From: Bdellovibrionales bacterium
Lineage (GTDB): Bacteria; Bdellovibrionota; UBA1018
Direction: 5' to 3'
DNA length: 64,000 bases
Assembly: GCA_018266355.1 (NCBI GenBank)
Contig: JAFEAP010000006.1
Location: forward strand, 1 to 64,000
Below, piece by piece: positions 1-12,489 of the stretch (its first letter is position 1; the number at the start of each line of letters is the position of its first letter). The position numbers were made by a program, and so were the translations under genes. The notes under the pieces are model-generated. The model did not search any database, was not told where the DNA came from, and saw only the letters and a list, made by a program, of their open reading frames with translations.

Positions 1-204
1 CAGGACAACCTCCACGGCATTTTCAAGGACTACCTCTGGGACACGCTCCCACCGGTCGATATCCAAGCGAACAAATGCGGGACTTCCGCGCCGACCTCTT
101 TCCGCGACCTGCTCACGCGGTTCTGGAACGACGCGAGCCCGGCGACGTCCTCGGAACGCTATTGCCCGGAAGGCGACTGGGTGACTTGGCCGGCGCCGAA
201 GTGA
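1..204 (+). CDS. 3' end of an unrecognised protein (partial)
   Basis: An open frame enters from the left edge and stops at TGA 202-204, giving the last 67 residues of a longer protein. The fragment is rich in Trp, Pro and Thr with two Cys (in NKCGTS and RYCPEGDW), which would suit an exported protein. That is only an impression, and I recognise no family. It reads in the same direction as aat, which starts 13 bases later, so the two may be cotranscribed. Confidence 0.6.
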   Translation, partial: QDNLHGIFKDYLWDTLPPVDIQANKCGTSAPTSFRDLLTRFWNDASPATSSERYCPEGDWVTWPAPK

Positions 205-833
205 TACGCTCGGGGAGATGCCCTTCGAATCTCCGTCGCGATTCCCGATCGACGCCCTCCTCGCCGGTAAAGTCGGCGATGTGGTCGCGACGAGCGACGA
301 CGTCTGGGCCGATCTCCTGATCGACAGCTACGAACACGGGATCTTTCCCTGGCCGATGTCGGACGACGACCTCATTCCGTGGTGCTCGCCTAAAAAGCGC
401 GCGATCCTGGTGTTTTCGGAAATGACGATCCCGCGGTCGCTCGCGAAAGCGCGCCGGAATTCCGAACTCACCTTCACCCGCGACCGAGCGTTCGCCGACG
501 TGATGCGGGCTTGTGCCGAGGCCCCGCGACCCGGACAGGACGGGACCTGGATCACGCCCGCGATGCTGAAAGCCTACACCGACCTCCACGCGCGCGGGCG
601 CGCCCACTCGGTCGAGGCCTGGCGATCGGTCGGCGGCGAGACGAAGCTCGTCGGCGGGATCTACGGCGTCGACGCCGGCGGCGCGTTCGCCGCGGAGAGC
701 ATGTTCTACCGCGAGCCGAACGCTTCGAAGCTCGCGCTGCTCCGCCTCGTCGACGACCTGAAAGAAAAAGGGAGCGAGTGGCTGGATATCCAGCAACTCA
801 CTCCCCATCTCGAAAAACTCGGAGCGCGGGAAA

Positions 834-3275
<2,442 letters not shown>

Positions 3276-3347
3276 AAAGACCTCTCCTTTAGATGAACTC
3301 AGGTGCGGTACAGGTTGCAGGATCAAGTCGCGATTTTCAGAGGAGGA

Positions 3348-3662
3348 CTAGGCAGGTTCGGTGGTCGCGCGGAGCGGGAACCCGCTCGCTTTCGCGTAAT
3401 CCATGACTTGGCTCACCTTCGTTTCGGCGATTTCCGCGGGATAGACCCCCGCGACGCCGCTTCCGCGTTCGTGGACCGAGAGCATGATTTTCACGGATTC
3501 TTCCGGGGTGCGCTTAAAGAACCGGATCAAGACTTCGATCACGAATTCCATCGTCGTGTAGTCGTCGTTGTGAAGGAGGACCGCCATTTTCGGCGGCTCT
3601 TTCACTTCGATTTCTTCTTCGATGGCGGCACCGCCGGATTCGTCCGGCTTACGAGGCGTCAC
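3348..3662 (-). CDS. clpS: ATP-dependent Clp protease adaptor ClpS
   Basis: Small adaptor that binds bulky hydrophobic N-terminal residues and delivers those proteins to ClpA. The 104-residue product has a disordered acidic N-terminal tail and then the ClpS core. The core contains VLLHNDDYTTMEFVIEVL (substrate pocket, with the Asn-Asp-Asp and Met of the family), an FFKRTPEES helix, VHERGSGVAGVYPAEIAETK and a C-terminal helix. It lies directly upstream of clpA on the same strand, the usual clpS-clpA order. Confidence 0.95.
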   Translation of the reverse strand: MTPRKPDESGGAAIEEEIEVKEPPKMAVLLHNDDYTTMEFVIEVLIRFFKRTPEESVKIMLSVHERGSGVAGVYPAEIAETKVSQVMDYAKASGFPLRATTEPA

Positions 3663-3854
3663 ACCTCCATTCTACCCGATAAAGATGGGGGCGCCCCGAG
3701 GGAAGTCAAACCGGTCCCGCGTCGAAACACGGCCCCGAGCGCCAAGCCCCTGACGGGAAATGTCCTTCCATATCGCGAGCTTTATACCGCCGCGTCATCG
3801 TCTCTCGGCTGGCTTCGACTTGCTGCCCTTCGCGCCCTCGTTCATTCTTAAGGG

Positions 3855-4424
3855 ATGGCAAACGAATCCGACGGCAGTTCCGTCTCGCTGTTCAAACAGC
3901 TCGAAGTCACGCGCTTCGACCGCGCGCTCGCCGCGACGGAAACCCTAGCCCAGAACCGCTCGCTCCTCACCACGATGGAGCTCGAGCGCCTGAACGGAAT
4001 CCTGAACGGCAAGCCGATCGAAAAGGAAAACGCGCCCTCGCTCTGGCGCGATTCGCCGGTGACCCTTTCGCTGCCGAGCGGACGGACAGAGACCCTTTCG
4101 ATCCTGCGCGATCCGAAGCTGACCGCTCGCGAGCACTTGCACGAAGCGACGGAGCTCGCGGAAAACGGCCACGCGGTCGACGCGGCGGTCTCCGTCTACG
4201 TGAAGCTCGTTCTCTCCCACGTCTTTAAGGACGCGAACCGACGCACGGCCGTGCTCGCCGCCCATTACTTCCTCGCGCGCTACGGAGCCCCCCTCTCCGG
4301 CCTCGCGCTCCACGAGATCGGCCTGGGCGACCTCCGCGAGCCGGGCCAGATCGACGCGCTGAAGGACACGATTTCCCAAATGGCGAAATTCGCGGCCAAG
4401 CGAAAGAAAGCCGATCCGACATGA
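3855..4424 (+). CDS. Fic/Doc-like protein with variant core motif
   Basis: The 189-residue protein carries HVFKDANRRT at 122-131, which fits the Fic core HPFxDGNxRT with Val for Pro and Ala for the first Gly. The catalytic His122, the metal-binding acidic position and the Asn-x-Arg phosphate-binding residues are kept. Upstream, ELERLNGILNG and SLWRDSPVTLSLPSG match the helix and flap that come before the core in Fic proteins. Fic enzymes usually transfer AMP, and Doc transfers phosphate, to protein hydroxyls. The substrate here is unknown. No clear (S/T)xxxE(G/N) inhibitory motif is present, though TTMELERLN is close. The stop overlaps the next start as ATGA, so the downstream HATPase protein is a natural partner or regulator. 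Family call is fairly sure; activity is inferred. Confidence 0.72.
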   Translation: MANESDGSSVSLFKQLEVTRFDRALAATETLAQNRSLLTTMELERLNGILNGKPIEKENAPSLWRDSPVTLSLPSGRTETLSILRDPKLTAREHLHEATELAENGHAVDAAVSVYVKLVLSHVFKDANRRTAVLAAHYFLARYGAPLSGLALHEIGLGDLREPGQIDALKDTISQMAKFAAKRKKADPT

Positions 4425-5404
4425 GCCAAAACACGATCGTCCTGGTTTCCCGAAACGCGGTCGATTACCTCTTCGCCGAACAGGTCGCGAAAAACCTCGG
4501 CGTACGCTTCACCCAGGCCGAGTCGAAGGACCAGCTCCACGACATCCTCTGCGCGAACCTCGGATGCTTCATCCTTTGGGATTACGACTCCGTGCTCGAA
4601 AAGCGCCCCGAGGACGCTCGGCTGAACTCCGACCTCGTCGCTTACTTCGAAAAACACCGCGTCTGGCACCGGGTCTTCGCGATCTCGAGCCACCCGCTGC
4701 GCGACTCGATCGTCCCCGGGAACTTCCACCTCTTCTCGAAGTACCTCCTCCGGAACTTCAGCCTCGAGGCGACGAAGGTCTACTCGTACATTATCCAGAA
4801 CATCCTCCTTCCGAATCCCTTCGAGATCCACGCCGCGGGCATCGACGATCTCCAGATCCAAAAGAGCCGCATCACGAACTCCGCGCGTAAGAAGGCGACG
4901 CTCGAGGCCCTCTCGATCATCCTCGAGAAAAAGACCATCCCGAAGCGGATCGCGAGCTCGATCATTCGCGCGACCGACGAACTCATCCTGAACGCGGTCT
5001 TCGACGCGCCCGTCGACCTGAAGGGAAAGCGTTACCGCCACTCCCTCGACCGCGGCGAGGAATTCGATCTTTCCCGGAAAGAAGAAGTCGAGATCGAGCT
5101 GATCTCGGCCCAGAATTTCCTCCAGATCTCCGTGACCGATTACTTCGGTTCGCTCAAGAAGGAGGACTTCATCCCCCTCCTCGCGAAGAACTTCTCGAAA
5201 CAAGACGTCGCCGGCGACGACGAATCGGCCAAGGCGGACAGCGGCCTCGGACTCTACCAGATCCTGAACTCGGGACTGAGCCTCCAGGTCGCCATCGAGG
5301 AAGGAAAACGGACGCGGCTGAGCCTCGTCGTTCCGTGGGTCGCGAACGTGCGCGAACTCCGCGATTCGTTCCGGTTTTTTTGCCTCCGGCTGAAGACGAA
5401 CTAA
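4421..5404 (+). CDS. Receiver-like / HATPase (GHKL) domain protein
   Basis: 327 residues with two parts. Residues 1-130 resemble a receiver fold (alternating strands and helices, FILWDYDS around Asp54) without the full set of receiver acid residues. Residues 160-327 carry GHKL ATPase boxes: N-box ATDELILNAV (184-193), DYFGS (240-244) as the G1-like box and SGLGLYQ (274-280) as G2. There is no clear phospho-acceptor His before the N-box, so it may be an anti-sigma/serine-kinase type ATPase or a kinase that takes its signal elsewhere. It is translationally coupled (ATGA) to the Fic-like gene. The exact function is not known. Confidence 0.7.
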   Translation: MSQNTIVLVSRNAVDYLFAEQVAKNLGVRFTQAESKDQLHDILCANLGCFILWDYDSVLEKRPEDARLNSDLVAYFEKHRVWHRVFAISSHPLRDSIVPGNFHLFSKYLLRNFSLEATKVYSYIIQNILLPNPFEIHAAGIDDLQIQKSRITNSARKKATLEALSIILEKKTIPKRIASSIIRATDELILNAVFDAPVDLKGKRYRHSLDRGEEFDLSRKEEVEIELISAQNFLQISVTDYFGSLKKEDFIPLLAKNFSKQDVAGDDESAKADSGLGLYQILNSGLSLQVAIEEGKRTRLSLVVPWVANVRELRDSFRFFCLRLKTN

Positions 5405-5757
5405 AATGGAGCCGCGAACGGGACGCCCGGCGGCGGGAGCGCGGCTTCCGCATCGCCGAGGAAAATCGAACTCAAGTCCGCGAGCGCGGCCCGCTCTGCG
5501 TAGTCCTCCGGGTCCGCGCATGCTTCGTGGCGGTACGGGTGGTCGACCCAGGCCGGCACGCGAAGACCACCGGTGATCCGACCGGGCACGCGCGACTGCG
5601 GCGCCGTCGCGTTTTCCGCGACCGGCGAATCGAAATAGCGGATCGACACCCACATCCCGCCGGTCACGCCGACGACGAAGAGGAGAGCCAACCCGACGAA
5701 GTACGCGGCCCATGCGGCCCGGGACCGAGCCTGACGGTCCCGCATCGAGTTCTGCAT
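5401..5757 (-). CDS. Single-pass membrane protein, unknown function
   Basis: 118 residues. A basic N-terminus (MQNSMRDRQARSRA) is followed by one strong membrane helix (about 16-38), then a roughly 80-residue Pro/Ala-rich tail with a single Cys, predicted periplasmic. It converges with the upstream HATPase gene, the two stop codons overlapping by 4 bp. A second Met at codon 5 is a possible alternative start. I recognise no family. Confidence 0.6.
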   Translation of the reverse strand: MQNSMRDRQARSRAAWAAYFVGLALLFVVGVTGGMWVSIRYFDSPVAENATAPQSRVPGRITGGLRVPAWVDHPYRHEACADPEDYAERAALADLSSIFLGDAEAALPPPGVPFAAPF

Positions 5758-5832
5758 GCCTGAACTCCAGAATAGCGGCTCCCCGCGGTCCGCGGAATGG
5801 GTCGCGATTGACCGCGAGTTTCCGCGATCGGT

Positions 5833-5847
5833 GTCTAAACTTTAGAC
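5833..5847. promoter_or_regulatory. Perfect 15-bp dyad, likely operator
   Basis: GTCTAAACTTTAGAC is a perfect 7+1+7 palindrome, extendable outward (GGtGTC...GACgCC). It lies in the 199-bp gap between divergent genes starting at 5757 (-) and 5957 (+), about 110 bp upstream of the secreted-protein pair. It is AT-rich against a GC-rich background and has no T-tract, which argues for a protein-binding site over a terminator. The binding protein is unknown. Confidence 0.5.
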
Positions 5848-5956
5848 GCCGCTTCCGCGCGAGCTGCGTTTTACGGCGAAAGGAAGCGAACTTTCGCGGC
5901 ACGCACCGTGCTTTTCAGAAGGGACGGGCACCGGTGCGCCCGAGAGAGAGGCCGTT

Positions 5957-7882
5957 TTGAAGTCCCTTCCCTTCCGATCCGCGCTCCTTGCCTTCGTCGC
6001 GACCGCGGCCGGGGCCGGCATCGCCGCCGATTCTTCTCCGGTGCGCGTGCGAATTCCCGCGGACCTCGCGAAGGAAATCGCCCAAGCGTCGATCGGAGCG
6101 CCTCGCCCCGACGGCTCGGCCCACATCCCGATCCACGTGAAGGCGATCGACGCCGTCGTGAAGAAGGTCGACCTCACGAAAATCGACGAAGTCATCCGCA
6201 CCTACGGAGCCGGCCTCTTCGGATTGAATTTCGAAACCCCTTTCAGCCTCCCGATCCACGTCTCCGGCATCGACATCGAGGGCGACCTCCGCGTCCGCGA
6301 GATCAAGTTCAGCACGCCGAAGGGCTCCGACGGAAAGCGTCTCGGCGTGACCGTGAAGGTCGACATCCCGACGGTCGCCATCACCGCGCCGGAAGTGTGG
6401 GCGCGCGAGCAAGGCCTAACGCCGGACCAAAAGGAAGCCGGCACGGAATGCGGCCTCACGACTTCCGGTAGCCGCGACCTCGACCGTTTCGCGGGCAATC
6501 ACATCTGGGCGCGCGTCTTCGACGCGAAGATCACGAAATCCCCGAGGATCCCGCGCGGGGCCGACGACTCGATCCACGTCATCGCGCGCTTCGGCGTCGA
6601 GCTTCCGGAATCCGGAGCGACGGACGGGAACCTCAAGATCTATCCCCTCGGGATCCAACACGACGTCGCTCGGGTGATCAAGGCGTACTACGGATTGAAT
6701 ATCCGCAAGCTCCAAGTCCCGCCGGTCCGAATCAAGGTCGGCGCCGATTGCTTCGACGGCGATTCGTCGGGTGTGGATAAGCTCTTCCGCTCGATGCTCG
6801 CGGACCTGAAAATCAAGATCGTCGAAGGCGTCGCCGACGACATCTCGAACGCGGCGATGAAAGAGGCGACGAAAGCGCTCGCGAAGCTGAAGCTCCCCGC
6901 CGGAAGAGAATTCAAGATCGTCGACCGCGAAGCTCCTAACTTCGCGCCGATCGTGATCCAGCCGACTTATCAGGATCATACCTACGTCCACCACGACCGC
7001 CTCCTCTCGCTCCCGGAACCGAAATCCGAGGCGAAGACTCCCGCCGAAGACCCGAAAAAACCCTCGAAACTCGCCGGGCTACTCTGGGAAATCCACGAAC
7101 GCGTTTCCGCCGAGTCGCTCTCCGTCGGCAACGACGGCGCGATCGAGATCGGTCTTTCCGATTCCCTCCGCGTGAACGGCCGCGACCAGTCCGCGCGCGC
7201 GGCGGCGGAGACCGGAAAGCTTCCTCCCCTCGCCCCGAAAACGGCGCGCGTGATCCTGAACCGCTCGTTCTTCGAGGCGAAGACCGACCTCATCGCCTCG
7301 CTCCGCGCCGAGCAGTCCGCGCTCCTCCCGAAGGAAATCGCCCTCGGACCGGAAGGCCTCGAAGCCCGCCCGAACGGGACGGGGAAACTGAGCCTGGTCG
7401 CGCACGCGGTGATCAAGTTGAAGAATCTCACCGGACTCAAGAAGGCGTTCTACTACCTCGAGAAGATCGCAGGAAACGCGACGGGGACGCTTTCGATCCC
7501 CGCCCAGCTCGACGTCGAACCGTCGATCGTCGCCGACGGGACCTCGCGAAAACTCCTCCTCCGCTTTCGCGTGAACACGAATCTCGTCGAGAACGATTTC
7601 CGCCAGCGCTCCGATCTCGGCAAGATCTATCCGGCCCTCTCCGAGCACCTCCCGATCATCCGCACGAAAGTGAACGAGAAGATCGAAGAGGCGGCCGCGA
7701 AGCTGAACGCGAACCCGGTCGTCGTCGATCTCGCGCCGCTCGAGGCGAAAGCACCCGTCCGCGTCGAACGCGTGTCGTTCACCGACACGGGCGCGCTCGT
7801 CGTCGACGTTTCGATGGTCGATCTCCCCGGTTTCCTGAAGGCCGCGAAGGAAAAGAAGACGGAGGCCGCGCGTGAAAACTGA
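5957..7882 (+). CDS. Large exported protein, first of a paralogous pair
   Basis: 641 residues from a TTG start, chosen because GAGAGAGAGG lies just upstream and the product then opens with a clean signal peptide (KSLPFRSALLAFVATAAGAGIAA). The mature part alternates amphipathic strands with a few helices, has almost no Cys and no membrane segment, and ends Lys/Glu-rich. A block IALGPEGLEAR (about 460) followed by GKLSLVAHAVIKLK recurs in the next protein as LALGPAGVHAR plus LGIHAMVTVQGKLK. The long beta-rich layout is reminiscent of lipid-carrying tubular (BPI/TULIP-like) proteins, but that is only a guess. The stop overlaps the next start by 11 bp, indicating an operon. Confidence 0.7.
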   Translation: MKSLPFRSALLAFVATAAGAGIAADSSPVRVRIPADLAKEIAQASIGAPRPDGSAHIPIHVKAIDAVVKKVDLTKIDEVIRTYGAGLFGLNFETPFSLPIHVSGIDIEGDLRVREIKFSTPKGSDGKRLGVTVKVDIPTVAITAPEVWAREQGLTPDQKEAGTECGLTTSGSRDLDRFAGNHIWARVFDAKITKSPRIPRGADDSIHVIARFGVELPESGATDGNLKIYPLGIQHDVARVIKAYYGLNIRKLQVPPVRIKVGADCFDGDSSGVDKLFRSMLADLKIKIVEGVADDISNAAMKEATKALAKLKLPAGREFKIVDREAPNFAPIVIQPTYQDHTYVHHDRLLSLPEPKSEAKTPAEDPKKPSKLAGLLWEIHERVSAESLSVGNDGAIEIGLSDSLRVNGRDQSARAAAETGKLPPLAPKTARVILNRSFFEAKTDLIASLRAEQSALLPKEIALGPEGLEARPNGTGKLSLVAHAVIKLKNLTGLKKAFYYLEKIAGNATGTLSIPAQLDVEPSIVADGTSRKLLLRFRVNTNLVENDFRQRSDLGKIYPALSEHLPIIRTKVNEKIEEAAAKLNANPVVVDLAPLEAKAPVRVERVSFTDTGALVVDVSMVDLPGFLKAAKEKKTEAAREN

Positions 7883-9662
7883 ATCCGCCGTCGCTCTCCT
7901 CGTCGCCCTGCACGCCGCCGCGGCCGGTGCGATCTTTTCCCCCGAAACGCCGGCGATCCGCCGGACGATCGCCTCCGCCTCCGCCGAACGCCAGATCTTC
8001 GATGCCGATCCGACGCGCACGCCCGATCTTTTCCTCCAGTCGACGTTCGACTACGGCGCCCAAGGCAAACTCCTTTCCGAACTTCGCGCCGCCTTGAAGA
8101 GCGCGACCGGGTTCGATCCGCTCTCTCACCGCCTCGATAAATCGATCCCGATCCAAGCGAAGATCGGTTCGAAGATGAACGCCCTCGTGAAGGAAATGGT
8201 CCAGAAGCTCCTCGGCTTCGACTTCCAAATGGGCGAAGTCCTGATCGACGTCGAAGGGCTCCATTACGAAACCCCCGAAGCGAGCCTGAACCTCGATTCG
8301 GTGACGAAACGCGAAGACGGTCTCGACATCCCGCTGAGCCTCCGACTCCGTCGCACGAAAATCACCGCCGACCGGATCCTGATCCATTTCCGCTCGAACG
8401 CGACGAAGCCCTCATTCCTCGACAAATTTTTCATCGAATTCTCGGGAACGACGCTCTCCGCGGAAAGCCTCGACAGCCTTTCCGTCGACTTGACCGTTCA
8501 CGCGCACGCGAACGCGGACGGTTCGATCAAACTCACCCTCCCGAAGAACACGTTCTCCGTCTTCGACCGAATCAGCGCCGAGACCCTCCAGAAGGAACTC
8601 GTCCTCACGCCCGGCGAGATCCGCCTGCCGGAGATGAGCCTGAACATCGGCCGGAACAGCCGTCCGCTCGACGTCGAGGGCATGAAGGCCGTGATCGAGA
8701 CGCGGAAGGTCCACCTCGCGAACCTCGTCTTCGATCCGCTCGTCCAGGAGATCAAGAAAGTTCCGGCGAACCTCCTGAAGAACCAGAAGGACTCGTTGAC
8801 CATCCCGAGCCAAATCGAATTCGACGTGCCGTGCATCGGTAAAACCGCCGTGCGTCTCCTCCAGTACGGGCAGATCGGACCGACCCAGCTCTTCCTCGGT
8901 CTCGGCATCGTCCGATCGGACTATCGGCCCCCGGCCGAGTCGGCCGAGAATTTCGCCCAGGCCGGCGACATCCTCGAGGAAAAGATCTCGAGCGGGAAAT
9001 TCTCCGCCGCGTTCGGTATCCGCGACCAATTCCTCGCGTGGGCGATCCAGAAAGGCGTCGAAACCTGCGCGAAGGACAAGATCCCGGCGGCGCTCGCCCT
9101 CGGACCGGCGGGCGTCCATGCCCGCATGGGCAGCGGCGACGGCGAAGACGGCGCGCTCGGCATCCACGCGATGGTGACCGTCCAAGGCAAACTGAAGGCG
9201 TTCCTCGCGCGGCTCCTCCTCGGACGGTCGAGTTTCGGATTCCCGATCAAGATCGCGCCGAAGCTGAACTTCCGCTCCGGCGGCGCCGAGCCGGCGAAAC
9301 TCGCGCTGAACTTGAGCGAGGCCGACCTATCGGACGAGACGCTCATGAACGGATTCGACGGCATCCCCTCGAACGTGATGGAACTCCGGTTCAAGAAAAA
9401 GGTGAAGGCGAAGATCCGCGGCGAACTCCAAGAAGCCCTCGGCAAGGCGAAGATCGAGATTCCGCTCGGATTCCTCCAGAACCCCGACGTGAGCTTCGCG
9501 GACATCGAAAGCGACCGTCTCGGTCACCTCGACCTCCTCCTGAGCCTCGATCCGACCCTCCATCCTTCGGCGGCGAGCTTCTGGTCGAACCTCGCTCCCT
9601 ACCTGAAGAAGGCCATCGTCTCGAAGAACGCCCTCGGCCCGACCGTCGGACCGCAGCCTTAG
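7872..9662 (+). CDS. Large exported protein, second of a paralogous pair
   Basis: 596 residues from a GTG at 7872, with GGAGG 6 bases upstream inside the end of the previous gene. Signal peptide KTESAVALLVALHAAAAGA. The mature protein is built like its neighbour: long runs of alternating hydrophobic residues, the shared ALGP(E/A)G block near residue 415, and a C-terminal helix (FWSNLAPYLKKAIVS). The overlap suggests coupled translation and perhaps a heteromeric periplasmic or outer-membrane-associated complex. I do not recognise the family; TULIP-like lipid handling is a low-confidence inference. Confidence 0.7.
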   Translation: MKTESAVALLVALHAAAAGAIFSPETPAIRRTIASASAERQIFDADPTRTPDLFLQSTFDYGAQGKLLSELRAALKSATGFDPLSHRLDKSIPIQAKIGSKMNALVKEMVQKLLGFDFQMGEVLIDVEGLHYETPEASLNLDSVTKREDGLDIPLSLRLRRTKITADRILIHFRSNATKPSFLDKFFIEFSGTTLSAESLDSLSVDLTVHAHANADGSIKLTLPKNTFSVFDRISAETLQKELVLTPGEIRLPEMSLNIGRNSRPLDVEGMKAVIETRKVHLANLVFDPLVQEIKKVPANLLKNQKDSLTIPSQIEFDVPCIGKTAVRLLQYGQIGPTQLFLGLGIVRSDYRPPAESAENFAQAGDILEEKISSGKFSAAFGIRDQFLAWAIQKGVETCAKDKIPAALALGPAGVHARMGSGDGEDGALGIHAMVTVQGKLKAFLARLLLGRSSFGFPIKIAPKLNFRSGGAEPAKLALNLSEADLSDETLMNGFDGIPSNVMELRFKKKVKAKIRGELQEALGKAKIEIPLGFLQNPDVSFADIESDRLGHLDLLLSLDPTLHPSAASFWSNLAPYLKKAIVSKNALGPTVGPQP

Positions 9663-9783
9663 CCATCTCCCGTTAATCGACCGCCCCGGAATCAAGTGAC
9701 GAGTTTCGCGCGCCGCAAATCGGCGACGTCGAAAAGTTCGACGGTTTCCCCGAATATTCCCCAAAGGCCCCGCGGGTGTGTCA

Positions 9784-9799
9784 TGGGGGCCCGCTTGCA
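9784..9799 (+). promoter_or_regulatory. Possible sigma-54 (-24/-12) promoter
   Basis: TGGGGGCCCGCTTGCA has GG and GC separated by exactly 10 bases and a TTGCA -12 box. The predicted start near 9810 would leave a leader of about 22 bases before the lipoprotein ATG at 9832. The -24 half is less typical than those in the 25-29 kb cluster, and the YGGGGCGRWWT element is absent or weak here. Confidence 0.35.
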
Positions 9800-9831
9800 T
9801 CTCCTTCACTTCAGGAAGGTGGACGGTGGCG

Positions 9832-10251
9832 ATGAAAACGAACTCCCTGAGACTCTTCGCGCTTTCGGGACTCATGGCGCTTCCGCTGCTCCTCGCGGTG
9901 GGGTGCTCGAAGGCCGCGTTCGAATCGAACGCCTCCGAGAGCGAAAACCTCGCCCAGCTCGAATCCGACTCGGTCCGCCCGGAAACCGACGAAGGGTGCG
10001 CCGCCGAAGAGAGCTCGCCCCTCGAAGACTGCGCGAAACCGAATTCGAAGAAAGTCCTCGTCTGCCACGTTCCGCCCGGAAATCCGGACGCGAAGCACAC
10101 GATCTGTATCAGCCAACAAGGCGCGATCCACGGCCACGGGTTGAACCTCGATGATCCCTACGCCCTCGGCGGCCACGGCGGCGATCGCCTCGGCTCGTGC
10201 GAATCCTACGACGACGAAGAGGAATACGGCTGTCCGCAAGGCGGCTGTTAG
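9832..10251 (+). CDS. Lipoprotein with CHVPPGNP-type Cys module
   Basis: 139 residues. The ATG at 9832 follows GGAAGGTGG and gives MKTNSLRLFALSGLMALP and a lipobox ending AVGC. After an acidic linker comes KVLVCHVPPGNPDAKHTICI...HGHG...LGSC. This resembles a small Cys/His-rich module (CH(I/V)PPGNP..HTI..) that recurs at the ends or linkers of many bacterial surface proteins and has no assigned function. Here it is essentially the whole mature protein, followed by an acidic stretch and CPQGGC. The spacing of Cys and His could suit a metal site or disulphides. A longer in-frame start at 9778 has no signal peptide and is rejected. Confidence 0.75.
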   Translation: MKTNSLRLFALSGLMALPLLLAVGCSKAAFESNASESENLAQLESDSVRPETDEGCAAEESSPLEDCAKPNSKKVLVCHVPPGNPDAKHTICISQQGAIHGHGLNLDDPYALGGHGGDRLGSCESYDDEEEYGCPQGGC

Positions 10252-10269
10252 AATCCGCCCGCTTTCTCG

Positions 10270-10710
10270 CTACTCGCGGATCTCCGAGTGGCGGATCTTC
10301 CCGCCGTGCCAGGCGGTCACGGAGAAAACCGTCAAGCCGTGCAAGGCGACCGCGAGGAGGGCCCATTGGATCGGGCGCAGCCAACGCTCGCGCTTCCGCG
10401 CGGCCCATTCCATCGCGATCGCGAGGCAGGCCGTGAGGATCCCCGAGCGAACGGCCCATTCGGCCGCTTCCTCGTGAGTGTGGATCAGCGGCTTGAACTC
10501 GTCGCCGAGCGCTTTCACCACCGCCTCCGCCTTCTCGCCGGTCTCGTCGGCGATCAGGGCGAAGGCGCCGACGAGGACGAACAAACCGACCGCGAAAACT
10601 CGCAGATCGGGGGATCGGCGTTTCATCGATGCGACGAGGGCGATCACTCCGAAGGTGAGCGCGAAGAGCGAGACGTGATTGACCAGGAGGTGGAGGTGGG
10701 CGCCGTTCAT
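10270..10710 (-). CDS. Four-helix membrane protein (DUF2231-like)
   Basis: 146 residues with four hydrophobic helices. It begins MNGAHLHLLVNHVSLFALTF and ends HGGKIRHSEIRE. The His-rich N-terminus, the central HTHEEAAEWA segment and the terminal GG-I-RH-EI are typical of a family of small membrane proteins often labelled DUF2231. Conserved His on several helices could bind haem, but this is unproven. The start is the ATG at 10710; a longer frame runs antisense-like through ettA and is rejected. It lies 14 bp downstream of ettA. Confidence 0.7.
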   Translation of the reverse strand: MNGAHLHLLVNHVSLFALTFGVIALVASMKRRSPDLRVFAVGLFVLVGAFALIADETGEKAEAVVKALGDEFKPLIHTHEEAAEWAVRSGILTACLAIAMEWAARKRERWLRPIQWALLAVALHGLTVFSVTAWHGGKIRHSEIRE

Positions 10711-10724
10711 CGATTCGATTCTCT

Positions 10725-12407
<1,683 letters not shown>

Positions 12408-12489
12408 CCCGCGAACCTAGCCGAACTCCGAAGGTCCGTCAATTTACGCCGGAAAAACGCCGATAAGAGAGTTGAATAGGAGTCCTTTT

